From assembly GCF_008085905.1 (NCBI RefSeq), contig NZ_VSFF01000010.1:434001-498000 (forward strand): a DNA stretch of 64,000 nucleotides, read 5' to 3'. The notes below the pieces were generated by a model, which saw nothing but the letters and a program-made list of their open reading frames with translations, was not told where the DNA came from and did no database searches. Origin of the DNA: Actinomadura syzygii (lineage in GTDB: Bacteria > Actinomycetota > Actinomycetes > Streptosporangiales > Streptosporangiaceae). The position numbers were made by a program, and so were the translations under genes. Shown piece after piece: positions 8,048 through 15,532 of the stretch (position 1 is the stretch's first letter; every line of letters starts with the position of its first letter).

Positions 8048-9631
8048 CTATTCCACGCCGACGAGGAGCGGGTATTTCTCCTGGCCGCCGTCGTAGACCC
8101 CCGCCTCCACGTCGGGATGGACGGCGCGCAGATGCTCTTCGAGGACGGCGGCGAGGCCGGGCGGCGCGTCCCGCCCGGTGATCAGCGTGACCAGTTCCCC
8201 GCCGCCGGACAGCATCCGGTCGAGGACGCGCCGGGCCACCTCCGCGACGTCCGCGCCGATCGTCGCGACGTCGCCCTCGATCAGCCCGAGGACGTCGCCC
8301 CGCCGGCACAGCCCGACGCTCGTCACCGCCTCCCGCGCGGCGACCTCCAGGCGGCCGAAGCGGGTCGCGCCCGCCGCGCGGGTCATCTCGATCACGTCCT
8401 CGCCGAAGCGGCGCAGCGGGTCGTGCACCGCGAGCGCCGCCAGCGCCTGGACGGACGCCTTCGCGGGCACCACCTCGATCCGCGCCCCCGCGTCCCGGGC
8501 GCGCTCGGCGGCGGCCTCGGCCAGGGCGAGGACCTCCGGCCCGTCCGGCAGGACGGCCACCTCGTCGCCCGCCGCGAGGATCGCCTCGGCCAGCACCGCG
8601 AGCGGCGGCGCGGTACCCGGCGGGCGCCGGACGACCCGCGCGCCGCTCTCCTCGAACAGCGCGGCGAGGCCGTCGGCGGCGGTCACCGCGACGACCGCGC
8701 GGCCGGTGCACGGCGCGTGCAGCTCGCCGGGTGCGGCGTGCAGGTACGTGACGCGGATCCGGTGCGGACGGCCCGCGTCGAGCCCCGCCTCGACGGCGGC
8801 TCCGGCGTCGTCCACATGGACGTGGACGTTCCACAGGCCGTCCCCGCCGACCACGACGAGGGAGTCGCCGAGGGCGTCGAGCCGTTCGCGCAGCGGATGG
8901 ACGGCGTCGTCGGGCGCGTCCAGCAGGTACATGACCTCGTAGCCGGGCCCGGACGGCGCGGCGGGCGCCGGGGCTCTCGCGCCGGGCGCGCGGGCCGGGA
9001 CCTCGTAGCGCTCCGGGTACTCGTCGGTGAGCACGGCCGCGAGGGCGTCGAGGACGACGCAGAGCCCGGCGGCGCCCGCGTCCACGACGCCCGCGCGGGC
9101 GAGGACGTCGAGCTGACCGGTCGTGGCGCGCAGCGCGCGGCGGGCGCCGCCCGCGGCGGCGCGGGAGACGCCCGCGAGATCGGCTCCGGCGGACGCGCCC
9201 GCGGACGCCGACGCGGCGAGCACGCTCAGGACCGTGCCCTCGACGGGATGCTCGACCGCGCCCCTGGCCAGCGCGGACGCGTGCGCCAGCGCCGCTGAGA
9301 GCGCGGCGCCGCCGGGCGGCGCGTCCAGCGGGCCGAGGACGTCGGCGAGCCCGCGGAACACCTGGCTGAGGATCACCCCGGAGTTGCCCCGCGCGCCGAG
9401 CAGCGCGCCCCGCGCCAGCGCCCGCCACGTGTCCGGGGCGCCCGCGCCGGGCGGGAGCGCGTCCAGCGCGTCCGCCGCCGCGCGGACGGTCAGGTGCAGG
9501 TTGGTGCCGGTGTCGCCGTCCGGGACGGGGAACACGTTCAGCGCGTCGATCTCCGTCCGGACGCGGCCGAGCGCGTCCGCCGCGAGCCCGCACCACCGGC
9601 GCACCGCCGCGCCGTCGAGCACCTCGCCCAA
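8048..9631 (-). CDS. DAK2 domain protein, FakA-like kinase
   Basis: Resembles the YloV/FakA family: an N-terminal DAK2 nucleotide-binding domain (FPVPDGDTGTNL, then GARGNSGVILSQV), a linker, and a C-terminal DegV-like part (DVATIGADVAEVA, LVTLITG). In Firmicutes FakA phosphorylates fatty acids bound to FakB; no FakB gene is seen here, so the substrate is uncertain. The TTG at 9631 is chosen because a GGGAGG sequence lies at good spacing upstream. The GTG at 9622 is an alternative three codons later. The long Ala-rich stretch (SASAGASAGA) is low complexity. It lies upstream of recG and is divergent from rpmB. Confidence 0.85.
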   Translation of the reverse strand: MGEVLDGAAVRRWCGLAADALGRVRTEIDALNVFPVPDGDTGTNLHLTVRAAADALDALPPGAGAPDTWRALARGALLGARGNSGVILSQVFRGLADVLGPLDAPPGGAALSAALAHASALARGAVEHPVEGTVLSVLAASASAGASAGADLAGVSRAAAGGARRALRATTGQLDVLARAGVVDAGAAGLCVVLDALAAVLTDEYPERYEVPARAPGARAPAPAAPSGPGYEVMYLLDAPDDAVHPLRERLDALGDSLVVVGGDGLWNVHVHVDDAGAAVEAGLDAGRPHRIRVTYLHAAPGELHAPCTGRAVVAVTAADGLAALFEESGARVVRRPPGTAPPLAVLAEAILAAGDEVAVLPDGPEVLALAEAAAERARDAGARIEVVPAKASVQALAALAVHDPLRRFGEDVIEMTRAAGATRFGRLEVAAREAVTSVGLCRRGDVLGLIEGDVATIGADVAEVARRVLDRMLSGGGELVTLITGRDAPPGLAAVLEEHLRAVHPDVEAGVYDGGQEKYPLLVGVE

Positions 9632-9828
9632 CGCCCGCCCCCTCCCGCCGCCGCTCCGGCCGTGCTCGTGGCGGCGGCCGATTCGCCTACCCGACGCGCC
9701 GTCGGCTACTCTGATCCATGCGCCTCGTCCGGGGCGCTCGTCAGTGAGCACCCATGATGCCCGGTTCGCCCGCCTGCGGCCGCCGGGGCGGCGCTCCGTC
9801 AGAGCATCGACACCACTTGGAGTTTCCC

Positions 9829-10023
9829 GTGGCTTCCGTCTGCGACGTCTGCGGCAAGGGACCCGGTTTCGGCATGCGCGTCTCCCACTCGCACCGCCGC
9901 ACCCCGCGCCGCTGGAACCCCAACATCCAGCGCGTGCGCGCCGTCGTGAACGGCGCCACCAAGCGGATCAACGCCTGCACGTCCTGCATCAAGGCCGGCA
10001 AGGTCGTCAAGCCGACCGTCTGA
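9829..10023 (+). CDS. rpmB: 50S ribosomal protein L28
   Basis: The 64-residue product begins ASVCDVCGKGPGFGM and carries the RRWNPNIQ signature. Two CxxC pairs (CDVC and CTSC) show it is the zinc-binding C+ form. The GTG at 9829 is preceded by GGAG at 9820-9823. It is monocistronic, divergent from the DAK2 gene, and followed by a strong intrinsic terminator. Presence of the Cys motifs implies that a zinc-free L28 paralogue controlled by Zur could exist elsewhere in the genome. Confidence 0.97.
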   Translation: MASVCDVCGKGPGFGMRVSHSHRRTPRRWNPNIQRVRAVVNGATKRINACTSCIKAGKVVKPTV

Positions 10024-10048
10024 GGTCCGCCCCAGCCACCAGGCTTTC

Positions 10049-10085
10049 AAGCCAGTCCATCGGATCCGCCGATGGACTGGCTTTT
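10049..10085 (+). terminator. Intrinsic terminator of rpmB
   Basis: AAGCCAGTCCATCGG (10049-10063) pairs perfectly with CCGATGGACTGGCTT (10069-10083) around a 5-nt loop and runs into TTTT. This 15-bp stem begins 26 bp after the rpmB stop and is the clearest T-tailed terminator on the plus strand. Confidence 0.9.
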
Positions 10086-10170
10086 GCATGTCCTGAATGA
10101 GCACGCGCCCGGTCAGGCGCGGACGGTCAGCCGCACCCGGGCGGTCGGCCATCCGGGCGGGAGCGGCCGG

Positions 10171-10998
10171 TCAGGGGCGCCAGTGCCAGGCGTGGTCCAC
10201 CGGGCCGATGCCCGCGCCGAGGGGGAAGCCCGCCGCGATGGCGCCGGTCACGTACTCCTTCGCCGCCGCCACCGCCGCCGGGACGTCGTCGCCGAGCGCC
10301 AGCCGGGACGCGATCGCCGAGGCGAGCGTGCAGCCCGTCCCGTGCGTGTGCCGGTTGTCGTGCCGGGGCGCGGTGAAGCGGTGCTCGCGCTCCCCGTCGA
10401 ACAGCAGGTCGGCGGGCTCGCCCGGCAGGTGCCCGCCCTTGATCAGCACCCAGCGGGGGCCCAGCGCCTTGACCGCCTCGGCCGCCTCGCGCAGCCCCGA
10501 CTCGTCCACGACCTTGACGCCGGTGAGCTGCTCCACCTCGTAGAGGTTGGGCGTGACGACGGTCGCGGCCGGGATCAGCGCCGAGCGGACGGCGTGCACC
10601 GCGTCCGGCGCGAGCAGCGAGTCGCCGTGCTTGGACACCCCGACCGGGTCGACGACGGCGGGCGCGTCCGACGCCGCCAGCGCCTCCGCGACGATCTCGA
10701 CCAGGCCGCTGGACGCGAGCATCCCCGTCTTGATCGCGTGCACCCCGATGTCGGACAGGACGGAGTCGAGCTGCGCGCGCACCGCCTCCGGCGGCAGTTC
10801 CCAGTACCCCTGGACGCCGAGCGAGTTCTGCGCGGTGACGGCCGCGACGACGCTCATCCCGTGGACGCCCAGGGCGAGCATGGTCTTCAGGTCGGCCTGG
10901 ATTCCGGCGCCACCGCCCGAGTCCGACCCCGCGATCGTGAGCACGAGCGGGGGCGCCTGGACCGGCGGAACGGGCAAAGCGGACGGGGTGGGCGTCAT
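10171..10998 (-). CDS. thiD: Hydroxymethylpyrimidine/phosphomethylpyrimidine kinase
   Basis: ThiD phosphorylates HMP and HMP-phosphate to give the pyrimidine half of thiamine. The 275-residue ribokinase-fold protein has the substrate-binding start LTIAGSDSGGGAGIQADLKT, the internal VVDPV motif, and the C-terminal anion hole HGTGCTLASAIA. A Pro-rich N-terminal tail of about 16 residues precedes the domain. thiL lies about 1 kb away on the same strand beyond a CBM2-like gene. The start codon region is itself tandemly duplicated (10991-11030). Confidence 0.95.
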   Translation of the reverse strand: MTPTPSALPVPPVQAPPLVLTIAGSDSGGGAGIQADLKTMLALGVHGMSVVAAVTAQNSLGVQGYWELPPEAVRAQLDSVLSDIGVHAIKTGMLASSGLVEIVAEALAASDAPAVVDPVGVSKHGDSLLAPDAVHAVRSALIPAATVVTPNLYEVEQLTGVKVVDESGLREAAEAVKALGPRWVLIKGGHLPGEPADLLFDGEREHRFTAPRHDNRHTHGTGCTLASAIASRLALGDDVPAAVAAAKEYVTGAIAAGFPLGAGIGPVDHAWHWRP

Positions 10999-11030
10999 GG
11001 CGTCCAGCTTATGGCGTCATGGCGGCCCAG
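10991..11030. repeat. Imperfect tandem duplication spanning the thiD start
   Basis: GGCGTCATGGCGTCCAG (10991-11007) is repeated as GGCGTCATGGCGGCCCAG (11013-11030). The first copy contains the thiD start codon (10996-10998 on the minus strand). It is similar in size to the duplications at gene 3' ends elsewhere in the window. Confidence 0.7.
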
Positions 11031-11047
11031 GCCCTAGCCGGGCGGGC

Positions 11048-11878
11048 TCAGACCAGGGAGCAGGGGTTGCTGTTCATGACGCAGGTCGACGGCTTCGCGG
11101 GCGTCCCCTTCGCGGCGAAGACGATCCGCACGCTGGCGCCGGGCGCGATCGCCGCGCGGCCGCGGACGAACGGGACCTGCCCCGTCCGGACGACGGTCGC
11201 CCCGCTCACCGCCGTGACCGAGGCGCTGTCGATCTTGAAGGCGAGCGCCCACTTGGCGACCGGCTGCGGGCCCTTGTTGGCGATCGTCGCGGTGAAGGTG
11301 AACCCGCCGGGCTTGCGGGACGCGACCCGGAACGCGACGACGAGCCCGTCCGGGCGGGCCGCGCCGCGGCTGGCGCGCTCGCCGGGCCCGCGCTGGGAGA
11401 CCTGGTTGTCGCGCGGGTCGGGCTGCGAGTCGTGCGCGGGGGCGCCGCCCGCGAAGTTGAGGGAGATCTGCTGCGTGCTCAGCGCGTAGGCGACGATCCC
11501 GACCGCGATGACGAGCGCGACGATCGGCAGCATCGGGACGGGCAGCACCGAGAGGAGCTTGAGCCGCCCCCGCCCGCCCGGCTTCTCGGACGGCTCGGGC
11601 GTCTCGGCCCACGGCTCGCCGAAGTCGGGGGGTGGACCCCCCTGGTAGTCCCCCGGGAGCGGCTCGAACCCGTAGTCGTACGGCGGGTCGTCCGGGTATC
11701 CGGGAGCGGGGCCCGTCGAGGTGGTCTCGTGCGGCGACACGTAGAGCCGGTCGTCGGTCGGGCCTGAGTATGCGTCGAAGGGCGGTGCGGGCGGAGCCCC
11801 GTAGTACGAGCCCTGGGACGTGCGGGCGTCCGGTGCGGGCTCGTCATCCGGTTGACCGAGCTTGGTGTGTCGTCCCAT
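11048..11878 (-). CDS. Membrane protein with extracellular CBM2-like domain
   Basis: The 276-residue protein has a cytosolic Pro/Tyr/Asp-rich N-terminus of about 105 residues, one transmembrane helix (PVPMLPIVALVIAVGIVAYA) and an extracellular beta-rich domain of about 110 residues. That domain ends CVMNSNPCSLV, like the closing CxLNGxxC strand of family 2 carbohydrate-binding modules. A paralogue with the same plan is at 47060-48364. No catalytic domain is present, so it may bind polysaccharide or act as an envelope adaptor. It lies between thiD and thiL on the same strand but shows no link to thiamine synthesis. Confidence 0.7.
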   Translation of the reverse strand: MGRHTKLGQPDDEPAPDARTSQGSYYGAPPAPPFDAYSGPTDDRLYVSPHETTSTGPAPGYPDDPPYDYGFEPLPGDYQGGPPPDFGEPWAETPEPSEKPGGRGRLKLLSVLPVPMLPIVALVIAVGIVAYALSTQQISLNFAGGAPAHDSQPDPRDNQVSQRGPGERASRGAARPDGLVVAFRVASRKPGGFTFTATIANKGPQPVAKWALAFKIDSASVTAVSGATVVRTGQVPFVRGRAAIAPGASVRIVFAAKGTPAKPSTCVMNSNPCSLV

Positions 11879-11979
11879 CCCATCCCTCTTCGATCACACG
11901 GATGTATACCAAACCCTCACCAACCATGCCTACAAGACACGTCAACACGCACGTAAGGACGCCCGCCGCGCGGGGCCTC

Positions 11980-12900
11980 TCACGTCGGGAAATGATCCCA
12001 TGCGCCGGGTGGTGGCTCGCGCCCGTCCACACGGACACCTGTCCCTTCGGTGACGGTCCCGATCCGCGTCCAGGAGGGCGGCAGGGCGGCTCCGGCGGGG
12101 AACGTCCCGGCGAAGGCGTGGTCCTCGCCGCCGGTGAGGGCGAGCCGGAGCCCGTCCGGCCCGAGGACCGCCGGGACGGGCACCGCCGCCGAGTCGAGGT
12201 CGACCCGGACGCCGCTCGCCGCCGCGATGTGCCCGAGGTCCTGGACGAGCCCGTCGCTCACGTCCAGCAGCGCGGTCGCCCCGGCCGCCCGCGCCTCCGC
12301 CCCCGCCGCGTACGGGGGGCGCGGCCGCCGGTGCGCCTCGGTCAGCTCGGCGGGGCCGTCGCGGCCGGCGGCGAGCAGCGCGAGGCCGGCCGCGGCGAAC
12401 CCGAGCCGGCCGCGCACGGCCACGGCGTCGCCCGGCCGCGCCCCGGCGCGGGTGAGCGGCGGCGCGCCGCCGAGGTCGCCGAGCGCGGTGACGGCGAGGG
12501 TGACCTCCGGCGCGGCGACGACGTCCCCGCCCGCGACCGACGCCCCGGCCGCCCGGCACTCGTGCGCGAGCCCGTCGTAGAGCCGCTCCGCCCATTCGGC
12601 GTCCGTCGCGGACGGCGCGGCGAACCCGACGAGCAGCGCGGTCGGGCGGGCGCCCATCGCGACGACGTCGGCGAGGTTCTGCGCGGCGGCCTTGCGGCCG
12701 ATGTCGTAGGGCCCGGACCAGTCGCGGCGGAAGTGGCGGCCCTCGACGAGGACGTCCGTGGTGGCGACGACACGCCCGTCCGGCGCGGAGATCACGGCCG
12801 CGTCGTCGCCCGGCCCGAGCCGGACGGCCGGGCCCTGCGGGAGCCGCCGGGTCAGCCTGGCGATCAGCGCGAACTCCCCCAGGTCACCGATCGTCCCCAT
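11980..12900 (-). CDS. thiL: Thiamine-monophosphate kinase
   Basis: ThiL phosphorylates thiamine phosphate to thiamine diphosphate, the active cofactor. The 306-residue protein starts MGTIGDLGEFALIARL and shows LGPGDDAAVI and TTDVLVEGRHFRRDW, the metal and ATP-binding signatures of the PurM/ThiL family, and DVSDGLVQDLGHIA in the C-terminal half. The ATG at 12900 follows AGGGGGA at moderate spacing. It is divergent from the Lrp-type gene. The arrangement thiL, Lrp-like, DUF3515 is common in actinomycetes. Confidence 0.96.
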   Translation of the reverse strand: MGTIGDLGEFALIARLTRRLPQGPAVRLGPGDDAAVISAPDGRVVATTDVLVEGRHFRRDWSGPYDIGRKAAAQNLADVVAMGARPTALLVGFAAPSATDAEWAERLYDGLAHECRAAGASVAGGDVVAAPEVTLAVTALGDLGGAPPLTRAGARPGDAVAVRGRLGFAAAGLALLAAGRDGPAELTEAHRRPRPPYAAGAEARAAGATALLDVSDGLVQDLGHIAAASGVRVDLDSAAVPVPAVLGPDGLRLALTGGEDHAFAGTFPAGAALPPSWTRIGTVTEGTGVRVDGREPPPGAWDHFPT

Positions 12901-13031
12901 CTCGCCGATTCCCCCTGTTCCACGCGTGCCGGACGCGGCCGTCCGGCCCGCGCGCCCCCCACCGCCCGCCGCGGCGCGTAACACGATACGGTGAACCGTC
13001 CGACGTAGATTCTCCGCCCGGGGAGGACGTG

Positions 13032-13265
13032 ATGGTGCAGGCCTACATCCTCATCCAGACTGAAGTCGGCAAGGCGGCCGAGGTGGCCGGCCACATCTCC
13101 GGCATGACGGGCGTCACGCTGGCGGAGGACGTCACGGGCCCCTATGACGTGATCGTCCGAGCGGAGGCGCGGAATGTGGACGAGCTGGGCAAGCTCGTCG
13201 TCGCGCAGATCCAGTCGGTCGAAGGCATCACGCGCACCCTCACCTGCCCGATTGTCCATATCTGA
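13032..13265 (+). CDS. Lrp/AsnC ligand-binding (RAM) domain protein
   Basis: The 77-residue protein begins MVQAYILIQTEVGKA and is a stand-alone RAM domain (Regulation of Amino acid Metabolism) with no helix-turn-helix. Such proteins form beta-sandwich dimers or octamers that bind amino acids, and may act as partners or decoys of full-length Lrp regulators. The ATG at 13032 follows GGGAGG with 5-nt spacing; a GTG three bases earlier is too close to it. The DUF3515 gene overlaps or abuts its end. Confidence 0.9.
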   Translation: MVQAYILIQTEVGKAAEVAGHISGMTGVTLAEDVTGPYDVIVRAEARNVDELGKLVVAQIQSVEGITRTLTCPIVHI

Positions 13266-13740
13266 GGCGTCGCCCCCGCGGCTTCGCGGGGCGCGGGCGG
13301 TGGCCGTGCTCGGCGTGCTGGCGCTGCTGGCCGCGGCGTGCGGCGAGGGCGCCGTGCGGGTGCCCGTCCCGGGGCCGGACGCGGCGACGCGGCGGCTGTG
13401 CGAGGGCCTCCGGCTCCCCGAGAAGGTGCGCGGCCTGGAGCGCCGCGACGCCTCCCCCGACTCGCCGCTGACCGCCGCCTGGGGCTCCCCCGCGATCGCG
13501 CTGCGCTGCGGGGTGCCGCGGCCGGCCGCGCTCCGCCCCGAGTCCCAGCTCGTGACGATCAACGGCATCGACTGGTTCGGGCAGCCGGCCGACCGTCCGG
13601 TGACGTTCACCGCGGTCGCGCGGCAGGCGTACGTCGAGGTGACGGTACCGCCCAAGTACAACCCGGCCGGGGACGCGCTGATCGAGCTCGGCCCGTCGAT
13701 CAAGGCGACGATCCCGCAGAAGCCCGAGGGCCAGATCTGA
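13252..13740 (+). CDS. DUF3515 family lipoprotein
   Basis: A secreted protein of about 162 residues with a lipobox-like signal (VAVLGVLALLAAACGEG) and then a DUF3515 domain with CGVPRPA and the ITINGIDWF-like stretch VTINGIDWFG. DUF3515 proteins are conserved next to ddl in actinobacteria, but no function is established. The start is uncertain. A TTG at 13252 gives the charged n-region expected of a signal peptide and overlaps the Lrp-type gene by 14 bp, but has no good ribosome site. The GTG at 13300 would leave no basic n-region. Translation is probably coupled to the upstream gene. Confidence 0.75.
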   Translation: MSISEASPPRLRGARAVAVLGVLALLAAACGEGAVRVPVPGPDAATRRLCEGLRLPEKVRGLERRDASPDSPLTAAWGSPAIALRCGVPRPAALRPESQLVTINGIDWFGQPADRPVTFTAVARQAYVEVTVPPKYNPAGDALIELGPSIKATIPQKPEGQI

Positions 13741-13753
13741 GCGTCCCGAGCGG

Positions 13754-13996
13754 TCATCCGGCGGCGTCGGGCAGGATCAGCTCCGCCATCTCGGCGAGCC
13801 GGTCGGCCATGCGCCCGTAGGACGGGTAGCCCATCCCCGCGTGGACGAGCGCCGGTGCAGGCGGCGGCGAGTTCGGGCTCGTCCGACACCGGCAGCGCGA
13901 TCTCCCGCAGGACGGCGGTCACGCGCTCGCGGAGGGCGCCGTCTCGGTGAGGCGGCGCCGCGTCGCCTCGACCACCGGGGACTCGTTCCTGGACAC
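13754..13996 (-). pseudogene. Remnant of a small coding gene with two frame breaks
   Basis: Three consecutive pieces on the minus strand read well in different frames. From a GTG at 13996 comes VSRNESPVVEATRRRLTE, then ALRERVTAVLREIALPVSDE in a second frame, then LVHAGMGYPSYGRMADRLAE, which continues in a third frame to a TGA at 13754. Joined with two single-base shifts they would give about 78 residues. I do not recognise the family. It marks the left edge of the tRNA-containing insertion. Sequencing errors are the alternative to a true pseudogene. Confidence 0.45.
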
Positions 13997-14038
13997 GTGT
14001 CCGGACGTTAGTTCGGGGGGAGCCGGGCGGCAAGCCGG

Positions 14039-14121
14039 TGGGGCGGGTGGGAGTCGAACCCACTCAGCGCGTGGCACTTGGTTTACAGCCAAGCCCGACT
14101 CTCCGACGTCGGCGCCGCCCC
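14039..14121 (-). tRNA. tRNA-Tyr (anticodon GUA), atypical
   Basis: 83 nt with a 7-bp acceptor stem (GGGGCGG with CCGCCCC), discriminator A, anticodon arm CTTGG, loop CTGTAAA, CCAAG, a long variable region of 13 nt, and T arm GTGGG, TTCGACT, CCCAC. The GUA anticodon and class II shape fit tRNA-Tyr. Unusually, position 8 is C instead of T and position 14 is C instead of A. No CCA is encoded. It is the last gene of a three-tRNA operon. Confidence 0.85.
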
Positions 14122-14150
14122 GTGCGCGAGGCCCCCGGGACCCGCGCCAG

Positions 14151-14223
14151 TACCTCCGGAGGGATTCGAACCCACACCACACGGCACCTCATGCCGCTGT
14201 CTCTGCCATTGGACTACGGAGGC
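14151..14223 (-). tRNA. tRNA with Leu anticodon GAG but class I shape
   Basis: 73 nt. Acceptor GCCTCCG pairs with CGGAGGT (one G-U), anticodon arm GCGGC, loop ATGAGGT, GCCGT, giving anticodon GAG with T33 and G37. The variable region is only 5 nt (GTGGT) and the T arm GTGGG/CCCTC has one T-T mismatch. The D stem has three clear pairs plus an extra nucleotide. Bacterial tRNA-Leu normally has a long variable arm, so charging by LeuRS is doubtful. No CCA is encoded. Confidence 0.7.
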
Positions 14224-14228
14224 TTGCG

Positions 14229-14302
14229 TACGGCCCCCGGGATTCGAACCCGGAACAACCACTTCCTGAGAGTGGCCTCTCTGCCAATTGGAGTAGAGCC
14301 GC
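14229..14302 (-). tRNA. tRNA with Leu anticodon CAG but class I shape
   Basis: 74 nt. Acceptor GCGGCTC pairs with GGGCCGT (two G-U pairs), anticodon arm CCACT, loop CTCAGGA, AGTGG, giving anticodon CAG. The T arm CCGGG/CCCGG is perfect with loop TTCGAAT. The variable region is 5 nt (TTGTT), unlike normal tRNA-Leu. The D arm carries the same extra-nucleotide feature as its neighbour, which starts 5 bp downstream, so the two are probably related by descent. Confidence 0.75.
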
Positions 14303-14648
14303 GTGAAAGCAATTCGCGTGAGGCGGCGTCACTCGCGGCGACTCGGCCGGGAAGGGCCTCTAGGAGGCGGGATACCGGCCGGGGCGGGCGTGCGACGCCG
14401 AGGGCAGTCGAAGTCGATACTGCTCCAGAGCCATGGCCGGTCCTCCTCTCGGAGCCTCGTGTTTCGGGCTGACGTCGTCCACGATGCCATCGCCGCGCGA
14501 ATGGCCGCAACGCAATTATTCGACCCTTCGCGGGAGCGGTCGCGCGGAGCCGGGTGGTCGAAGTCAGGGGGCGGTATGGCGGTCGGAATCGGCCAGGAGA
14601 GGATGGCGGCGGTGTCGGCGGCGTCGGCGGAGGAGAGGCGGTCGGTTC
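14303..14648. other. Gene-free stretch upstream of the tRNA operon
   Basis: No credible coding frame or further tRNA fold was found on either strand. It should hold the leftward promoter of the three-tRNA operon and the rightward promoter of the dehydrogenase gene. A locally AT-richer spot (CAATTATTCGA near 14511-14521) is the most promoter-like place, but no convincing -35/-10 pair could be assigned. Confidence 0.5.
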
Positions 14649-15485
14649 ATGGCAGTGGGGTTCATCGGGCTGGGGCAGATGGGCGCGCCGATGGCGGCGC
14701 GCCTCGCCGGGCGGGGCCTCGTCGTCTATGACGCCCGCCCGGAGGCGATGACGCCGCTCGTGGGGGTGGGCGCGCGGGCGGCGCGGAGCGTCGCGGACGT
14801 CGCCGCGCACGCCGAACTCGTGTCCGTCATGGTGCGGGACGACGCGCAGGTGCGCGAGGTCGGCGAGGAGGTGCTGGCGAGCGCGCAGCCTGGAACGGTC
14901 CTCGCGATCCACTCGACGATCCGCGCGGAAACGGCCGAGGACCTCGCCGAACGCGCCCTCCGGTACGACATCCACGTCGTGGACGCGCCGGTCAGCGGCG
15001 GCTCCGCCGGAGCCGGCGCGGGCACCCTCGCGGTCATGGTCGGCGGGACGCAGGAGGCGTTCGACCGCTGCCGCGAGCCGTTCGGGACGTGGGCGGACCT
15101 CGTCCTGCGCATGGGCCCGGTCGGCGCGGGCACCCGCGCGAAGCTCGCCCGGAACCTGCTGCACTACGTCGCGTACACGGCCGCCGCGGAGGCGCAGCGG
15201 CTGGCCGAGGCGGCGGGGGTGCCGCTGCGCGAACTCGGGCGGGTGGTCCGGCACACGGACGCGATCACCGGCGGGCCCGGCATGCTCATGCTCCGCGACA
15301 CGACCGCGCCGCTCAAGCCGGACGACGACCTCTACGACACGCTGCGGCACGTCCGCGACCTCGGCGAGAAGGACCTGGCCCTCGCCCTGGAGCTGGCGGA
15401 CGAACTGGACGTCGACCTCCCGCTCACCCGCCTCGCCCGGGAGAAGCTGTCCCCCGAACTCGGCCTGCCGGATGCGTCCGACTAA
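14649..15485 (+). CDS. NAD(P)-binding beta-hydroxyacid dehydrogenase family protein
   Basis: The 278-residue protein belongs to the 3-hydroxyisobutyrate dehydrogenase family. It has an N-terminal Rossmann motif (FIGLGQMGAPMAARL), the substrate loop VDAPVSGGSAGAGAGTLAVM, and the KLARNLL stretch with the family catalytic lysine. Such enzymes oxidise beta-hydroxyacids or reduce imines and semialdehydes with NAD(P)H; the substrate cannot be predicted. The ATG at 14649 is where homology begins. It sits in the segment that separates DUF3515 from ddl, divergent from the aberrant tRNA operon. Confidence 0.85.
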   Translation: MAVGFIGLGQMGAPMAARLAGRGLVVYDARPEAMTPLVGVGARAARSVADVAAHAELVSVMVRDDAQVREVGEEVLASAQPGTVLAIHSTIRAETAEDLAERALRYDIHVVDAPVSGGSAGAGAGTLAVMVGGTQEAFDRCREPFGTWADLVLRMGPVGAGTRAKLARNLLHYVAYTAAAEAQRLAEAAGVPLRELGRVVRHTDAITGGPGMLMLRDTTAPLKPDDDLYDTLRHVRDLGEKDLALALELADELDVDLPLTRLAREKLSPELGLPDASD

Positions 15486-15532
15486 ATCCAACTAAAGGGG
15501 AACCTAGGCGGGCTTGTTAGCGTCCAAGGTCA

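Noticed and set aside
5651..9298. A very long open frame (over 1200 codons) on the plus strand opposite recG and the DAK2 gene
   Set aside because: It is the antisense shadow of two well-supported genes in GC-rich DNA, with no domain and no ribosome site.
14330..14440. Possible fourth tRNA upstream of the aberrant cluster
   Set aside because: A TTCGACT-like string is present on the minus strand, but the flanking bases do not form a T stem and no anticodon arm was found.
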